A model generated the notes under the pieces. That model was not told the DNA's origin, searched no databases, and saw only the letters and a program-made list of their open reading frames with translations. Shown piece after piece: positions 22,691-34,000 of a DNA stretch of 64,000 nt. Origin of the DNA: Voacanga thouarsii. Taxonomy: Eukaryota; Streptophyta; Magnoliopsida; Gentianales; Apocynaceae. The translations under genes were made by a program, and so were the position numbers. Numbering within the stretch: the first letter of the stretch is position 1; the number at the start of each line of letters is the position of its first letter. The stretch lies in assembly GCA_026120185.1 (NCBI GenBank), contig JANUWF010002273.1, positions 45,001 to 109,000 of the forward strand, written 5' to 3'.

Positions 22691-24468
22691 GGAATGGTTT
22701 AGCTAGAGTAAATTTGTCCCTATTTTTTTCCCCTACATCTCCCATTTTTGCGATGAAGCAAATATGTTAAAGGAAGTATATTGAGAGGATGAGGAATAAA
22801 AAAGAGAGATGGAATTAACATGATAAAACTAATATCAATGGGCAGCAAAAAATCTAAGGAAGTAACGCCTCCAGTGTCTGTTTTAGGCTGCTTCTTTCAG
22901 CTTTGAATCATTTCAGTCGTCAGCCTCAAGCAGCTTAATCCCACTTATTGTGATCAGACTCTCAGTCTAAAGTCTAAACATAAACAATAATTTCATAGGA
23001 TTCTTTGTAAGAATTTGCATTTTTGCAGAAGTGAGTGATTATATGCATGCTTAGTTAATTTCTTTGCTCTCAGGCTCGATCGATGGAATAAACCTGCGTT
23101 TTCCCGCAGATAACAAGTATTCCTTTTAGAGAATAGCTCGGCATTATTCTTTCTACTTCTAAAGAAATGGAGGCAATATTGAAAATTCAAACTTGAGCTA
23201 AACCTAATGAAGCATTCTGTCATAGACTCTAGGTCTTTGTAGACCACAAAGTTTAGAATATTAGACCTTTTTAAATTTTGTAACTCACAAAGATTCTGTT
23301 TATATTAGAATTAATTTTTTGTAATTCAGTTGGTCATTATGATTGAAACCTATTTGAACCATAGTAAATAGTGGAATTTTTGGTATTTTAAAAAAGTTCC
23401 CATAATAGCTTCTTCCATTACCATTAAAGGACCAATTTCCACGAGTAAATCTTTGTTATAAAAATGATGAACATAATTTATAATATTATCATCTGATATA
23501 TTTATTTTATATAACTTATCCTTGTACTCTTAATCACTTACAAAATCTCTCTCTTATTCGCTATTCTAGGATCTGCTGGCCATGGGGTATGTAATAACAA
23601 TGGTGGAGGCAGCTGTGTGGGCCACCCACGAAAGTTTGATTGCCCAGCGCATGCAGTTCAATTGTTTGACGGAATGGGTTTTCTGACATAAAGAAAACCT
23701 TTAAAGGGCAACGTAGAATTTGTCCTAAATGTTAAGGCGACTAAATGATACTATTATCCTCTAAGAAAATAAAAAGTACTGTAACATTCTTTTCTTTTTT
23801 TTTTTTTGTGCTTTTTCTGTAATTATTTTGATTTTTTTTCCCTTTAATGTCAAAATCAAACATGAAGCATTGTACATTATCACAAAGATTTTGACTCGTA
23901 AACTATATTATGTTAATATATTATAATAACAATAGAAATTATTTATATAATAATATTTTAATAATAAATAAAATTCTTATAAAATTATAAAATTTACAAA
24001 CAAAAATATGAGAAAAATAAAAAAAATAAAGTAAATAAAATAAAATATTTACTGAAAATTATGAAAGTTAAAAGTTCTTTAAATGAAAAATGAAAGTAAA
24101 ATTTAAATTAATATGTTTTTACTAAGTTCATATTTAAGATAAATTAATATATTTTAACAATTTTAAAATATTTTATTGAAAGGTAAAATAAATAGATAAA
24201 TAATATTACTCTTATAATTTTAGAATTACAATATTAAAATATATTTTAAGGATTTTTTAGAGAGAATTTATATAAAAAATATTAAAAATTTTATTAAGAA
24301 AATTAATTTAAATATGTTAAATATATATATATACACATATAAAGGATTCCCAGGCTGTTGAAGAGAACCGCCATTGATCACAATTTAAAGGGCGAAATTG
24401 TCATAATATATCTTTTATTCACACAATAAATAAAAAATAAAAATAATACTTGCATAACCTATAAACTA
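22691..24468. other. Intergenic, AT-rich
   Basis: Apart from the possible orphan exon at 23570-23692, no gene or repeat family is recognised. From 23830 the DNA is extremely AT-rich. Confidence 0.5.
23570..23692 (+). other. Possible orphan terminal exon (unrecognised)
   Basis: After an acceptor-like 'TTCGCTATTCTAG' the frame stays open for about 39 codons to TAA 23690-23692. It encodes a Cys/Gly/His-rich peptide ('GHGVCNNNGGGSCVGHP' then 'KFDCPAHAVQLFDGMGF') in DNA clearly less AT-rich than its surroundings. I do not recognise the family and see no partner exon. It may be a relic. Confidence 0.2.
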
Positions 24469-24790
24469 CTCCATTCATTTTAAAATAATAATAATTATTA
24501 TTATACAAATCACAATGATTAAGAAAATTATAATATAGAATTTTTTTATAAAAAAAGATTGAATTATTTTTATTAAAAATTTTAGAATTATTTTAAAATT
24601 TAAAACTAATTAATATTATAATTTAATAAAGTAATAAATAACAAAGATATCATTAAGAAAATAATAAATATATTTTTGACAAAAGTATACTTAAAAAATT
24701 TAATAAATACAATTTTTATTTTATAAAACCACATACAATTTAACACACAAAAAACATTTAAAAAGTAATAGCTATTTTAAGATAAAGAAG
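24469..24790. mobile_element. Stowaway-like MITE
   Basis: The left end 'CTCCATTCATTTTAAAATA' and right end, reverse complemented, 'CTTCTTTATCTTAAAATA' match the CTCCNTCNNTNNNAAAATA style of Stowaway (Tc1/mariner) termini. Each side is flanked by TA (24467-24468, 24791-24792). 322 bp, non-coding. Confidence 0.6.
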
Positions 24791-24943
24791 TATTAAATAA
24801 TCTGCAATAATTAGTTTAAATAGTTTTTGGACTTTTTGGATGCATCTGCCACCAAAAAATTACAATGTAAAAATAATACAATTAAAAAGTTGGAACACTG
24901 TTTAAAAAAATTGCCTAAAAAGAGCAGGACTTTAAAACAAAAG

Positions 24944-25295
24944 TGTTATAAAATTAGGGTAGTGTTAGAATAAAATCTTCACACTACACACTAATAAAAC
25001 TCTAACTATTTTGCACAAAAATTTCTTTATTTCTTTTCTCTCACAATTTTCTCTAATCTTTCTTTCACTAATCTTTCTTTCACAAAATAATGGTGTATTA
25101 CAAGCTTAGAGAATAGCTCTATTTATAGAGCTCTAATTAGTTGATTACATCATGGCATACATCATCTTCCACTAATCTTAATTAGTGGTGTCTCCACTAA
25201 ATGGTGGACATCCATAAAAATCTTCTAATAATTCACATAAATCCATAATTAGTGGAGCCTCCACTAATTAATAAATATTCCAATAATTCATAATA
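24944..25295 (-). repeat. 3' LTR of the copia element
   Basis: 352 bp, starting TGTTATAAAATTAGGG on the plus strand and ending CATAATA, a mutated form of the CATAACA terminus kept by the other LTR. A TATTTATAGAGC box (about 25117) gives the usual TATA-like core. Confidence 0.85.
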
Positions 25296-25412
25296 CTCCC
25301 CATTGGATGTCCATCCATTACATAAAGAATATGCCTCGTTAAAACCTTACTAGATAAAAACCCAGTGGGAAAAAAATTTAGTGAAGGAAAAAGAGTACAC
25401 TATTCTATATGT

Positions 25413-25931
25413 CTATTTATTACTCCCACGATGAGATGATTCCTTTAAATCTTTAAACCGACGCATACCGATTTTATATCTCAACTTTTCAAATGTTGCG
25501 ATCGGTAAAGTCTTCGTGAAAATATCTGCGAGGTTATCACATGACCGAATTTGTAGCACATCAATTTCACCTTTCTTACGGAGTTCATGAGTAAAGAAGA
25601 ATTTTGGTGAAATATGTTTTGTCCGATCTCCTTTAATATATCCTCCTCGTAATTGAGCTATACAAGCTGCATTGTCTTCATAAAGAGGAGTTGGAATACC
25701 TTTGATTGATGATAATCCACAACTTTCTCGGATATAATGAATCATGGATCTTAGCCATACACATTCTCGACTTGCTTCATGAATGGCTATAATTTCAGCA
25801 TGATTTGAAGAAGTAGCTGCTATAGATTGTTTCGTAGAACGCCATGATATAGCGAGTATTTCCACATGTAAATAGATAGCCGTTTGAGAACGTGCTTTAT
25901 GTGGATCAGATAAATAACCAGACATCTGCAT
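25413..25931 (-). pseudogene. Copia RNase H domain
   Basis: 172 residues with the hallmarks of copia RNase H: 'SWRSTKQSIAATSSNHAE' near the N-terminus, 'LYEDNAACIAQLRGGYIKG' and 'DRTKHISPKFFFTHEL' in the middle, 'NLADIFTKTLP' at the end. It continues the polyprotein begun at 26960, but a frame break near 25930-26110 separates it from RT. Confidence 0.85.
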
Positions 25932-26111
25932 AACCTATCAATGTTGGATTGGTTTTATTTGAATAAAATAATCCGAGATCAATTGTACCTTGGAGATATC
26001 GAAGGACTTGTTTAATTCCATTTCAATGTCGTCGTGTTGGTGAAGAACTAAATCTTGCTAATAAATTGACGACAAAAGCAATATCGAGTCGTGTATTATT
26101 AGCAAGATACA

Positions 26112-26960
26112 TCAATGCACCAATTGCACTTGAGATATGGTACTTCGAGGACCAATGAGTTCTTCATCATTTTCTTGAGGTCGGAAAGGATCTTTATCCA
26201 CATTTAATGATCGCACGATCATTGGAATACTCAATGGATGTGCTTTGTCCATGTAAAATCTTGTTAGCACTTTTGTTGTATATGTTGATTGATGAATAAA
26301 TGTTCCACTCTCCAAATGTTCAATTTGTAAACCAAGGCAAAATTTGATTTTACCAAAATCCTTGATTTCGAATTCTCTTTTTAAATAATCAATTGTTTCT
26401 TGGAGCTCTTCAGGAGTTCCAATAAGATTAATATCATCAACATATATAGCTAATATCACAAATTTAGAACCAGATTTCTGAATAAAAACGCATGGACATA
26501 CCTGGTCATTTTTAAATCCCGCTTTCAATAAATATTCACTAAGACGTGTGAACCACATGCGCTCAGATTGCTTTAGGCCATATAATGATTTCTGCAACTT
26601 GATGGAGTAATTTTCACGAGGATAATGTTTATATGCTTCAGGCATATGAAATCCTTCGGGGATTTTCATGTAAACATGATTTTCTAAATTTCCATACAAG
26701 TAGCGAGTGACAACATCTAATAGGCGCATATCTATCTTTTCATGTCTTGCCAAATCGATAAGATATCGGAGTGTAATAGCATCAACAACAGGAGAATACG
26801 TTTCATCATAATCAATACCTGGTCTTTGTGAAAAACCTTGGGCTACTAATCGAGCTTTATATCGAACGATTTTACTCTTTTCATTGCGCTTTCGCACAAA
26901 TATCCATTTGTAGCCAACAGGTTTTACACCTTACGGTGTTCGGATCTGCAGTCCGAAGAC
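26112..26960 (-). pseudogene. Copia reverse transcriptase domain
   Basis: Carries 'RLVAQGFSQRPGIDYDETY', 'LQKSLYGLKQSERMWF' and the catalytic 'AIYVDDINLIG'. In copia RTs the usual words are YKARLVAKGF..., LYGLKQAPRAW and YVDDM; the catalytic Asp pair is intact. A frame break near 26935 precedes it and another follows at about 26110. Confidence 0.85.
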
Positions 26961-26999
26961 TTCACGTTTTGCCGATTGCATTTAACTCCGATTGAATCG

Positions 27000-28800
27000 C
27001 ATCTTTCCATTGCGACCAATCTTTTCTATCTCGACATTCATCAAGCGATATTGGTTCGGGATCATCATTATCCTGTGTAACATCAAGAGATATGTTGTAT
27101 GCAAATATATTATCAATAACGAGTTTCTATCAGATTCCAACTTCTACGGAAGTGGTATAATTGATAGAAATTTCGGTGTTACTTTCATCAATTTACGGTT
27201 CTTTGTCATCGAGTTCTTTCTTGGTCTTTATCATTCTTTTCTTCAATATGATCTTCGGATCATTTAATCCTCTTTTCTTTCGAGGATTTTTATCTTTAGA
27301 ACCAAGAGGTCGGCCACGCTTACGGCGTGTTTTTGACTCAGCGACTATAGGTATAATATTTTGTTCTCTTGGAACTTCAATTCGAATAGGAGCATTTATA
27401 GGCTGGAATATGCGATTTTGTAACTCTTACGGAGTCAACAAAAGCGTCGGCATTTGATTTGCAATGCTTTGCAAATGAATTATCTTTTGAACTTCAAGTT
27501 CACATGCGCTTGTGCGCGGATCAAGATAATTTAATGATGTTGTCCAAGCAAGATCCTTTTTATCTTGTTTTGGTTCTCCCCTAATTTAGGGAATAATGAT
27601 TCATCAAAATGACAATCGACAAATCTTGCTGTGAATACATCTCTGTCGGGGGTTCAACATACACGATAATAGAGGGAGAATCATATCCAACGTATATCCC
27701 CTTTCTTCTTTGAGGACCCATCTTTGTACGTTGGTTTGGTGCAATTGGAATATATACTGACACACCCAAAAATTCTTAAATGAGCAATATTTGGTTCGAC
27801 CCAAAAGCCAATTGCAAATGAGAGAATTTATGATAACTAGCTGGTCTTATACGTACAAGTGTTGCGGCATGTAGAATAGCATGTCCCCGAGCGAGATGTT
27901 GGGAGATTTGTTTTCATTAATAATGGTCTAGCAATTAATTGTAATCGTTTAATCAAAGATTCGACAAGACCATTTTGTGTGTGAACATGAGCTACGAGGA
28001 TGTTCAACATTAATCCCAATTGACATGCAATATGCATCAAAAGCATGTGATGAAAATTCACCAACATTATCCAAACGGATATTTTTAATGTGATGGTCAG
28101 GAAATTGTGCTCGTAATTTAATTATTTGAGCAAGTAATCTCACAAACGCCAGGTTGCGAGTAGATAATAAACATACATGTGACCATCGGGATGATGCATC
28201 AATTAAGACCATAAAATATTTGAACGGTCCACATGGTGGATCAATAGGTCCACAAATATCTCCGTGAATCCGTTCGAGAAATGTAGGACTTTCAACTCCT
28301 ACTTTTCTTGGTGATGGTTTAACAATTAATTTTCCTAGGGAACATGCGGTACATGCGAATTTTTACGATGTTAATATCCTTTTATTTTTTAAAGGATGAC
28401 CATGTGTATTCTCAATGATTCTTCTCATCATGGTAGATCCCGGATGACCAACTAGGTCATGCCAAATGCTAAAAGTAATAGGATCAGTAAACTTCGGTTT
28501 ACTAGATGATGAATTTCAATTGTACGTATTTTTACAAAATATAGACCGGTAGAAAAAGACGGCAGTTGTTTCTAATACCGATTTCTTACCCAAATGTATT
28601 TGAGTAATAAAAAGATGCTCAATCCCATTTTCCTCATTTGTTTCAACATGATACCCATTTCTGCGGATATCTTTAAAACTCAATAAATTTCTTACGGATT
28701 TTGAGGAAAATAGTGCCTTATCAATAATAATTGTTGTTCCTTTAGGCAACAATATACTAGCTCTTCAGGAGCCCTCAATTACATTTGCACTACCGTTTAT
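27000..28800 (-). pseudogene. Copia integrase and linker region, multiply broken
   Basis: Pieces on the minus strand show the integrase core: 'VLIDASSRWSHV' (first Asp, near 28205), 'IRLDNVGEFSSHAFDAYC' (second Asp, near 28080) and 'NGLVESLIKR' (Glu, near 27960). The three catalytic acids are visible, but in different frames. The C-terminal 'GVSVYIPIAPNQRTKMGPQR' stretch (about 27765) belongs to the same domain. Beyond it, 27540-27000 is a degraded linker to RT. Confidence 0.75.
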
Positions 28801-30075
28801 CGTATAAATATTTATTTCTTCCATTTTGAGATCGAGAAAAATATTTCTCATTTTTTAGTATGGTGTGTGTAGTTCCACTATCAATAATGCATACATCATC
28901 ATTAATAACGACCATCCGAACACAAATATATATATGTAAACGTAAATATTATTAGAATAGAATGAAAATGAAAATACAAAAATATCGGGGTGAGGCTTTA
29001 GTTCTTACGGACACTTGCCATCACCAATTAAATGGTCTATCCTACAGTCCGGGTGTTCAAAAAAATCCGATACATCCATATGGGTAATATTGATATTAAG
29101 ATCTTCGGGATCAATATCGTCATCTTCGACATTATTTATTGGATGTTGAGAAAAATTTGCTTCCACATTTTTATTTTTCAATGAAGCTTGATACAATTCA
29201 ACTAAATGCTTAGCCAGTACAACAGTTTCGTGACCAATGACCTTTCATGCCACATCTATAACATATATCCTCATGCTTTTCTTCAATTTCTTTTTCTTTT
29301 CCCTTTTGATCTTTTCTGTTCCACTTCAGGTGGCCGGTATTTCTCACGATTTGATTATAATTGTGATAAGGGAAATATCAAGCGTGTCTACGACCATAAC
29401 CACGACCACGGTCACGGCCACGGCCACGACCACGACTATAACGATGGCTTCTGTTGGAGCCAACGACATTCACTTCAGGAGTCTTTGTAGAGCCGGTTGA
29501 GTGCGGCTTCATGATTTCTCAATAATAACTCATTATTTTTCTCTGCAATGAGGAGGGCGATAATTAAATCAGTAAATTTTGTATACCCATTTTCTCGATA
29601 TTGTTCTTTGCAGGACAATATTCGAGGCATGAAAGGTGGAGAATGTCTTCTCCAACATATCTTCATCGATCACTTTTTCTCCGCATAATTTTAATTGAGA
29701 TGTAATTTTATACATTGCGGAGCTATATTCATTCACGGTTTTAAAATCTTGCAACCTCGGGTGCAACCATTCATACCGTGCGAGTAGGTAGTACGACCAT
29801 CTTCGAGTGGTCAAATCTTTCTTTTAAATTTACCCACAGGCCATATGGATCTTTTTCGATAAGATATTCCATTTTCAAATTTTCATCGAGATGACGACGA
29901 ATAAAAATCAAAGCTTTAGCCTTGTGTTGTGCGGATGCACTATTATTTGCTTGAATAGTTTCACTAAGGCCTTCAGCATTTAGATGCATTTACGCATCGA
30001 GAACCCATGACATATAATTTTTTCCAGAAATATCAAGGGCTACAAATTCGAGTTTCGCGATGTTAGCCATAGAGA
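28801..30075 (-). pseudogene. Copia gag region with zinc knuckle
   Basis: Begins near 30069 with a MANIAKLEFVALDISGKNY-type start typical of copia gag. It continues through a UBN2-like capsid part in pieces (29989-29771, 29814-29569), an Arg/Gly-rich tract (29460-29385) and a CCHC knuckle 'CYRCGMKGHWSRNC' (about 29270). An acidic tail (29196-29005) follows. Several stops and shifts break it. Confidence 0.75.
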
Positions 30076-30149
30076 TCAATAAATGCGTACTGTCTTCCGG
30101 CTTTGGTAACGGCGAAACTTCGTGCTTAGTCTTCGGCTTTTGTACCGGT

Positions 30150-30169
30150 AGAGACTCGTGCTGATAACG
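30150..30169 (-). promoter_or_regulatory. Copia primer-binding site
   Basis: Directly inside the 5' LTR the minus strand reads 'CGTTATCAGCACGAGTC', a tRNA-Met-type copia primer site. Confidence 0.55.
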
Positions 30170-30534
30170 TGTTATAAAATTAGGGTAGTGTTAGAATAAA
30201 ATCTTCACACTACACACTAATAAAACTCTAACTATTTTGCACAAGAATTTCTTTTCAAACTTCTCTTTCTTTCTCTCACAATTCTTTCTCTAATCTTTCT
30301 TTCACTAATCTTTCTTTCACAAAATAATGGTGTATTACAAGCTTAGAGAATAGCTCTATTTATAGAGCTCTAATTAGTGGAATACATCATTGCATACATC
30401 ATCTTCCACTAATCTCAATTAGTGGTGTCTCCACTAAATGGTGGACATCCATAAAAATCTTCTATAATAATTCACATAAATCCATAATTAGTGGAGCCTC
30501 CACCAATTAATGGAGATTCCAATAATTCATAACA
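30170..30534 (-). repeat. 5' LTR of the copia element
   Basis: 365 bp, TGTTAT...ATAACA termini intact. It differs from the 3' LTR by scattered substitutions and small indels (for example the CTTTCTTTCTCTC tract and CTATAATAATTC versus CTAATAATTC), so the insertion is not recent. Confidence 0.85.
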
Positions 30535-31086
30535 GAATAACATATATTGCTTTCATTTCACAATATAAGTCGTTTTAAACTTTTATATAAGAATTAAGGT
30601 TTCTAAATTCCACACAATTTTAAAACTAAACTTTAAAAAATATCTCTAATTAAATCTTTATCTATTTTGGTAATTGGGGAGAGTTGGGTCATAATTAGTG
30701 GAAAGAGAAAGATTAAAGAGAGTGATAGGGGTGAAAAAAAAATGCATAAGATCATATCTTACATAAATATTCCAATAATTCATAATAAAAAGGAAAATAT
30801 AGAGAGAAAAAAAGGGGGAAGTGCAGACCTATTTGAGAATTATTCAAAGATAGTATAAACCCCAGTAGTACTCTGAATCTGAATTCTCGCAAACCCAGAG
30901 GGAGAGAGAGGCTTCTCCTTCCGTTCTCGTCATTGGTTGACTTTCGCTATATTCTCTCTGTGTGCAGGGAACGGTCTTTCGCAGACATACATACTTTGTC
31001 GAATTGTTGATTGTTGATATTGATTGGATCTTGGGATTTTTGAGGAAAAGGAGGGGAAACTGAGGCTTGTGTTGTGTCTGATAAGC

Positions 31087-34000
31087 ATGTCTAATACGTT
31101 GCCTCGTTCGATGAAAGATGTTCACTACGACAACGCCAAGTTCCGCCAAAGATCATTTCATAAGGTTCTTTCCGACCTTCCTTACAGTTTCGCGGGAAAA
31201 AAAAAAATCTTTTACCCCTTTATAAGATCTCAGAGCTTCTGACTGTATTATAGATTGCTTGCTGTAGCCATGGATGGATCATGAATTATGCTGGATTTGT
31301 TACTGTGAATGAAGTGGATGGTTTTTCATATTTTTGATTCCGTGTGTCTTTTTTTTGGTTAAATATATCTGGGATTTATTTCTTTCTGTGTAACAAGGTG
31401 GAAATTTGTTGAATGCAGATTGGCATTTGAAAATCTCGAAATTGTATGTATATAAAAATTTGAACTTTGGAATCCTATTGTATTTGGCAGAGCATTTCCT
31501 GACGAGTTGTAATTTGTCTTATTAAAGCATTTGTGTAGAATAGAATGTTATAATGATAATGGTTCCACTGAATTCAATTCAAAATGGATGGCCTGGAGAA
31601 TGCTTTGGAACATGATTCTGATGGAAAAAGTCTAGCTGGAGTTTATTGCAGTTTGATTTCTATGATTGTTAGGAATAGAGAAGATGTAGTGGGGAACTAT
31701 TGAGTTTTTTAGATGAGATGGTATACAGATCTGATCAGCTAATTGATGAATTGATGAGTTGAACTGAAAGCCATTCCCGAGCATGTACTTGATGGGCAGC
31801 TAGAATTTCCATTTGAATAGTTTAGACATGCTTTACTGTATTTATCCAGTTTTTACTTATGAGTGATCAAAATTTAATTCTAATTTTCTTTTTTCACTGC
31901 CCATTGAATTTGAAATAAGCTGCATAACCTTTGTTGATGCTTTTGAAGGTTCTTCAATTCTTTCCTTTACTGCAACTATTATCAAGTCTATACAACAAAT
32001 GTTAAGCTACACATAAGTGAACTAATCTTATAATGTAGTTAAGAAATGATTAGGATACTGGTAGTCATGTACATCCTCTGAAAACCATATTCCATATGCC
32101 TATTGAATGGAGGATATATATTAGTTAAGGATTTAGTCGCAAAGTTAAAATGTCATTTCTTAGCCAGTTCTACCACTTCTTCCTTTTGGAGTAGCTTGTA
32201 ATTGATATTACTCCATCTGTCCCAAATTATCTCTTCACTTTAACCGATTACGCGAGGATTAAGAAAAGTAAATTTTTTAGTTAATTTAACATTCTCTTCC
32301 ATTTTTACCCTTAAAATTCAATGATAAGTATCTCTCTTTATATTAAAAAGTACACAAATTCCAAAATTTTGATATAACCCTAAATTACTTATCTCTTCTA
32401 AGTATTTAATTATTGTTAGAAAATGAGTCAAAGTGTTGCTAAGTATTTAATTCTCTCTCCATGTTGCTATTAATATTTCTTGGGAATTAACAAGATGAGC
32501 ATGAATAGCAGAATTCATAAAATGAGTTTTTGATTATATTTTAATATATTTGAAAAATAGAATGTTATTAAATAGGGGTAAATTTGGAATATTAAGTCTT
32601 GATTTCCTAAAAGGACAAATAATTTGGAACAAAGATTAAGCTAGAAAGTGGACTGATAATTTGGGACGGAGGGAGTATCTTAATTTTCTGCTCACCTGGT
32701 TTCTTTTTCCTCCCTTTTCTGCAGGTCTTTAGTCAAGCTTTACTCGCAAGTAATATGAAGCATGAATATACAAAATGTAGTACGGGGAAGTTTCTAGCGT
32801 TACTAATGATTGGTGGTCTAACATATCTTGTGCTGACACAGACAAATGCTCAATCTGATAATATATCAAAAGATATTTTGTCTAAGGAAGGAGTAAAGCT
32901 TTCCGGTGACGGAAGCAAATTTGGAAAATTTTGGAGAAAACCGCTGAGGCTTCCCCCTCGATTATCACCAGATGAAATGGCTGGTCGGAATAAATCTCAT
33001 CTTGAGTCTGAGAAGGTAAAACTAGGATCTCAGTGGAAAGTTAGACAACAAAAGGTTAAGGAGGCTTTTGCCCATGCATGGTCAGGCTACAAAAAGTATG
33101 CTATGGGTTATGATGAACTTATGCCTCTGAGCCATAGAGGAGTTGATGGTTTAGGAGGTCTTGGAGCAACAGTCGTGGATGCTTTAGACACGGCTATGAT
33201 AATGGGTATTGACGAAGTTGTTGTTGAAGCAGGTACATGGATTGAAAAGCATCTTCCTGAGAGGATCACTTCAAAAGGCCAAGTAAATTTATTTGAAACT
33301 ACAATTCGTGTTGTAGGTGGTCTTTTGAGTGCTTATCATTTAAGCGGGGGAGAAAAAGGGGGAAGTCCATTAAACAAGGGACCTAAACCAGACGTCTATC
33401 TAAAAAATGCTAGGAATTTGGCTGATCGTCTTCTTACTGCATTTACATCAAGTCCCTCAAATATTCCTTATAGTGATGTTGTTCTACATGAACGCTCAGC
33501 ACACCCTGCTCCTGATGGCATGAGCAGCACTTCAGAAGTTTCGACTTTACAGCTAGAATTCAATTACCTTAGTTCTCTAACTGGTGATCCCAAGTATAGT
33601 GTGGAATCGATGAAGGTTTTGGAGCATCTGAAAGCTCTGCCAAAGGTTGAGGGATTGGTTCCCATATACATAAGGTATACACAAATTCTTTCCCTGTAAC
33701 TATGTACGTTTCAAATTTCCTATAAAATGTTCAACTTTTCTTCTACAAAGTGATTATTTGAAATTCCTTTTGGAGAAGATTTTTTGGCCCTGAATAGTTT
33801 CCTTTTGGTGTCTGATGTCCTAGTTTGATGTTGATTATTTGTATAGGATCTTTAGCTTTTCTTTAATAGTAACAGAATTGATTCTTAATTAAGAAGAGTC
33901 AATATGACACTCTGGTTCTAACCAATTTGGAATTTTATATTGCACATGAATGACCAAAGCAACTTTTCAGATGCTAGTGAGTTTTTGGAGGGGATATAAA

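Larger units (their letters stand above)
24944..30534 (-). mobile_element. Ty1/copia LTR retrotransposon, minus strand, decayed
   Basis: Two similar LTRs (TGTTAT...ATAACA) bracket gag, integrase, RT and RNase H in the copia order. A primer-binding site abuts the 5' LTR (30169-30150) and a polypurine tract, 'AATGGGGAG', precedes the 3' LTR (25305-25297). Total length about 5.6 kb, a common copia size. Coding frames carry several stops and shifts. The flanking pentamers (AAAAG at 24939-24943, GAATA at 30535-30539) do not form a target-site duplication. Confidence 0.9.
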
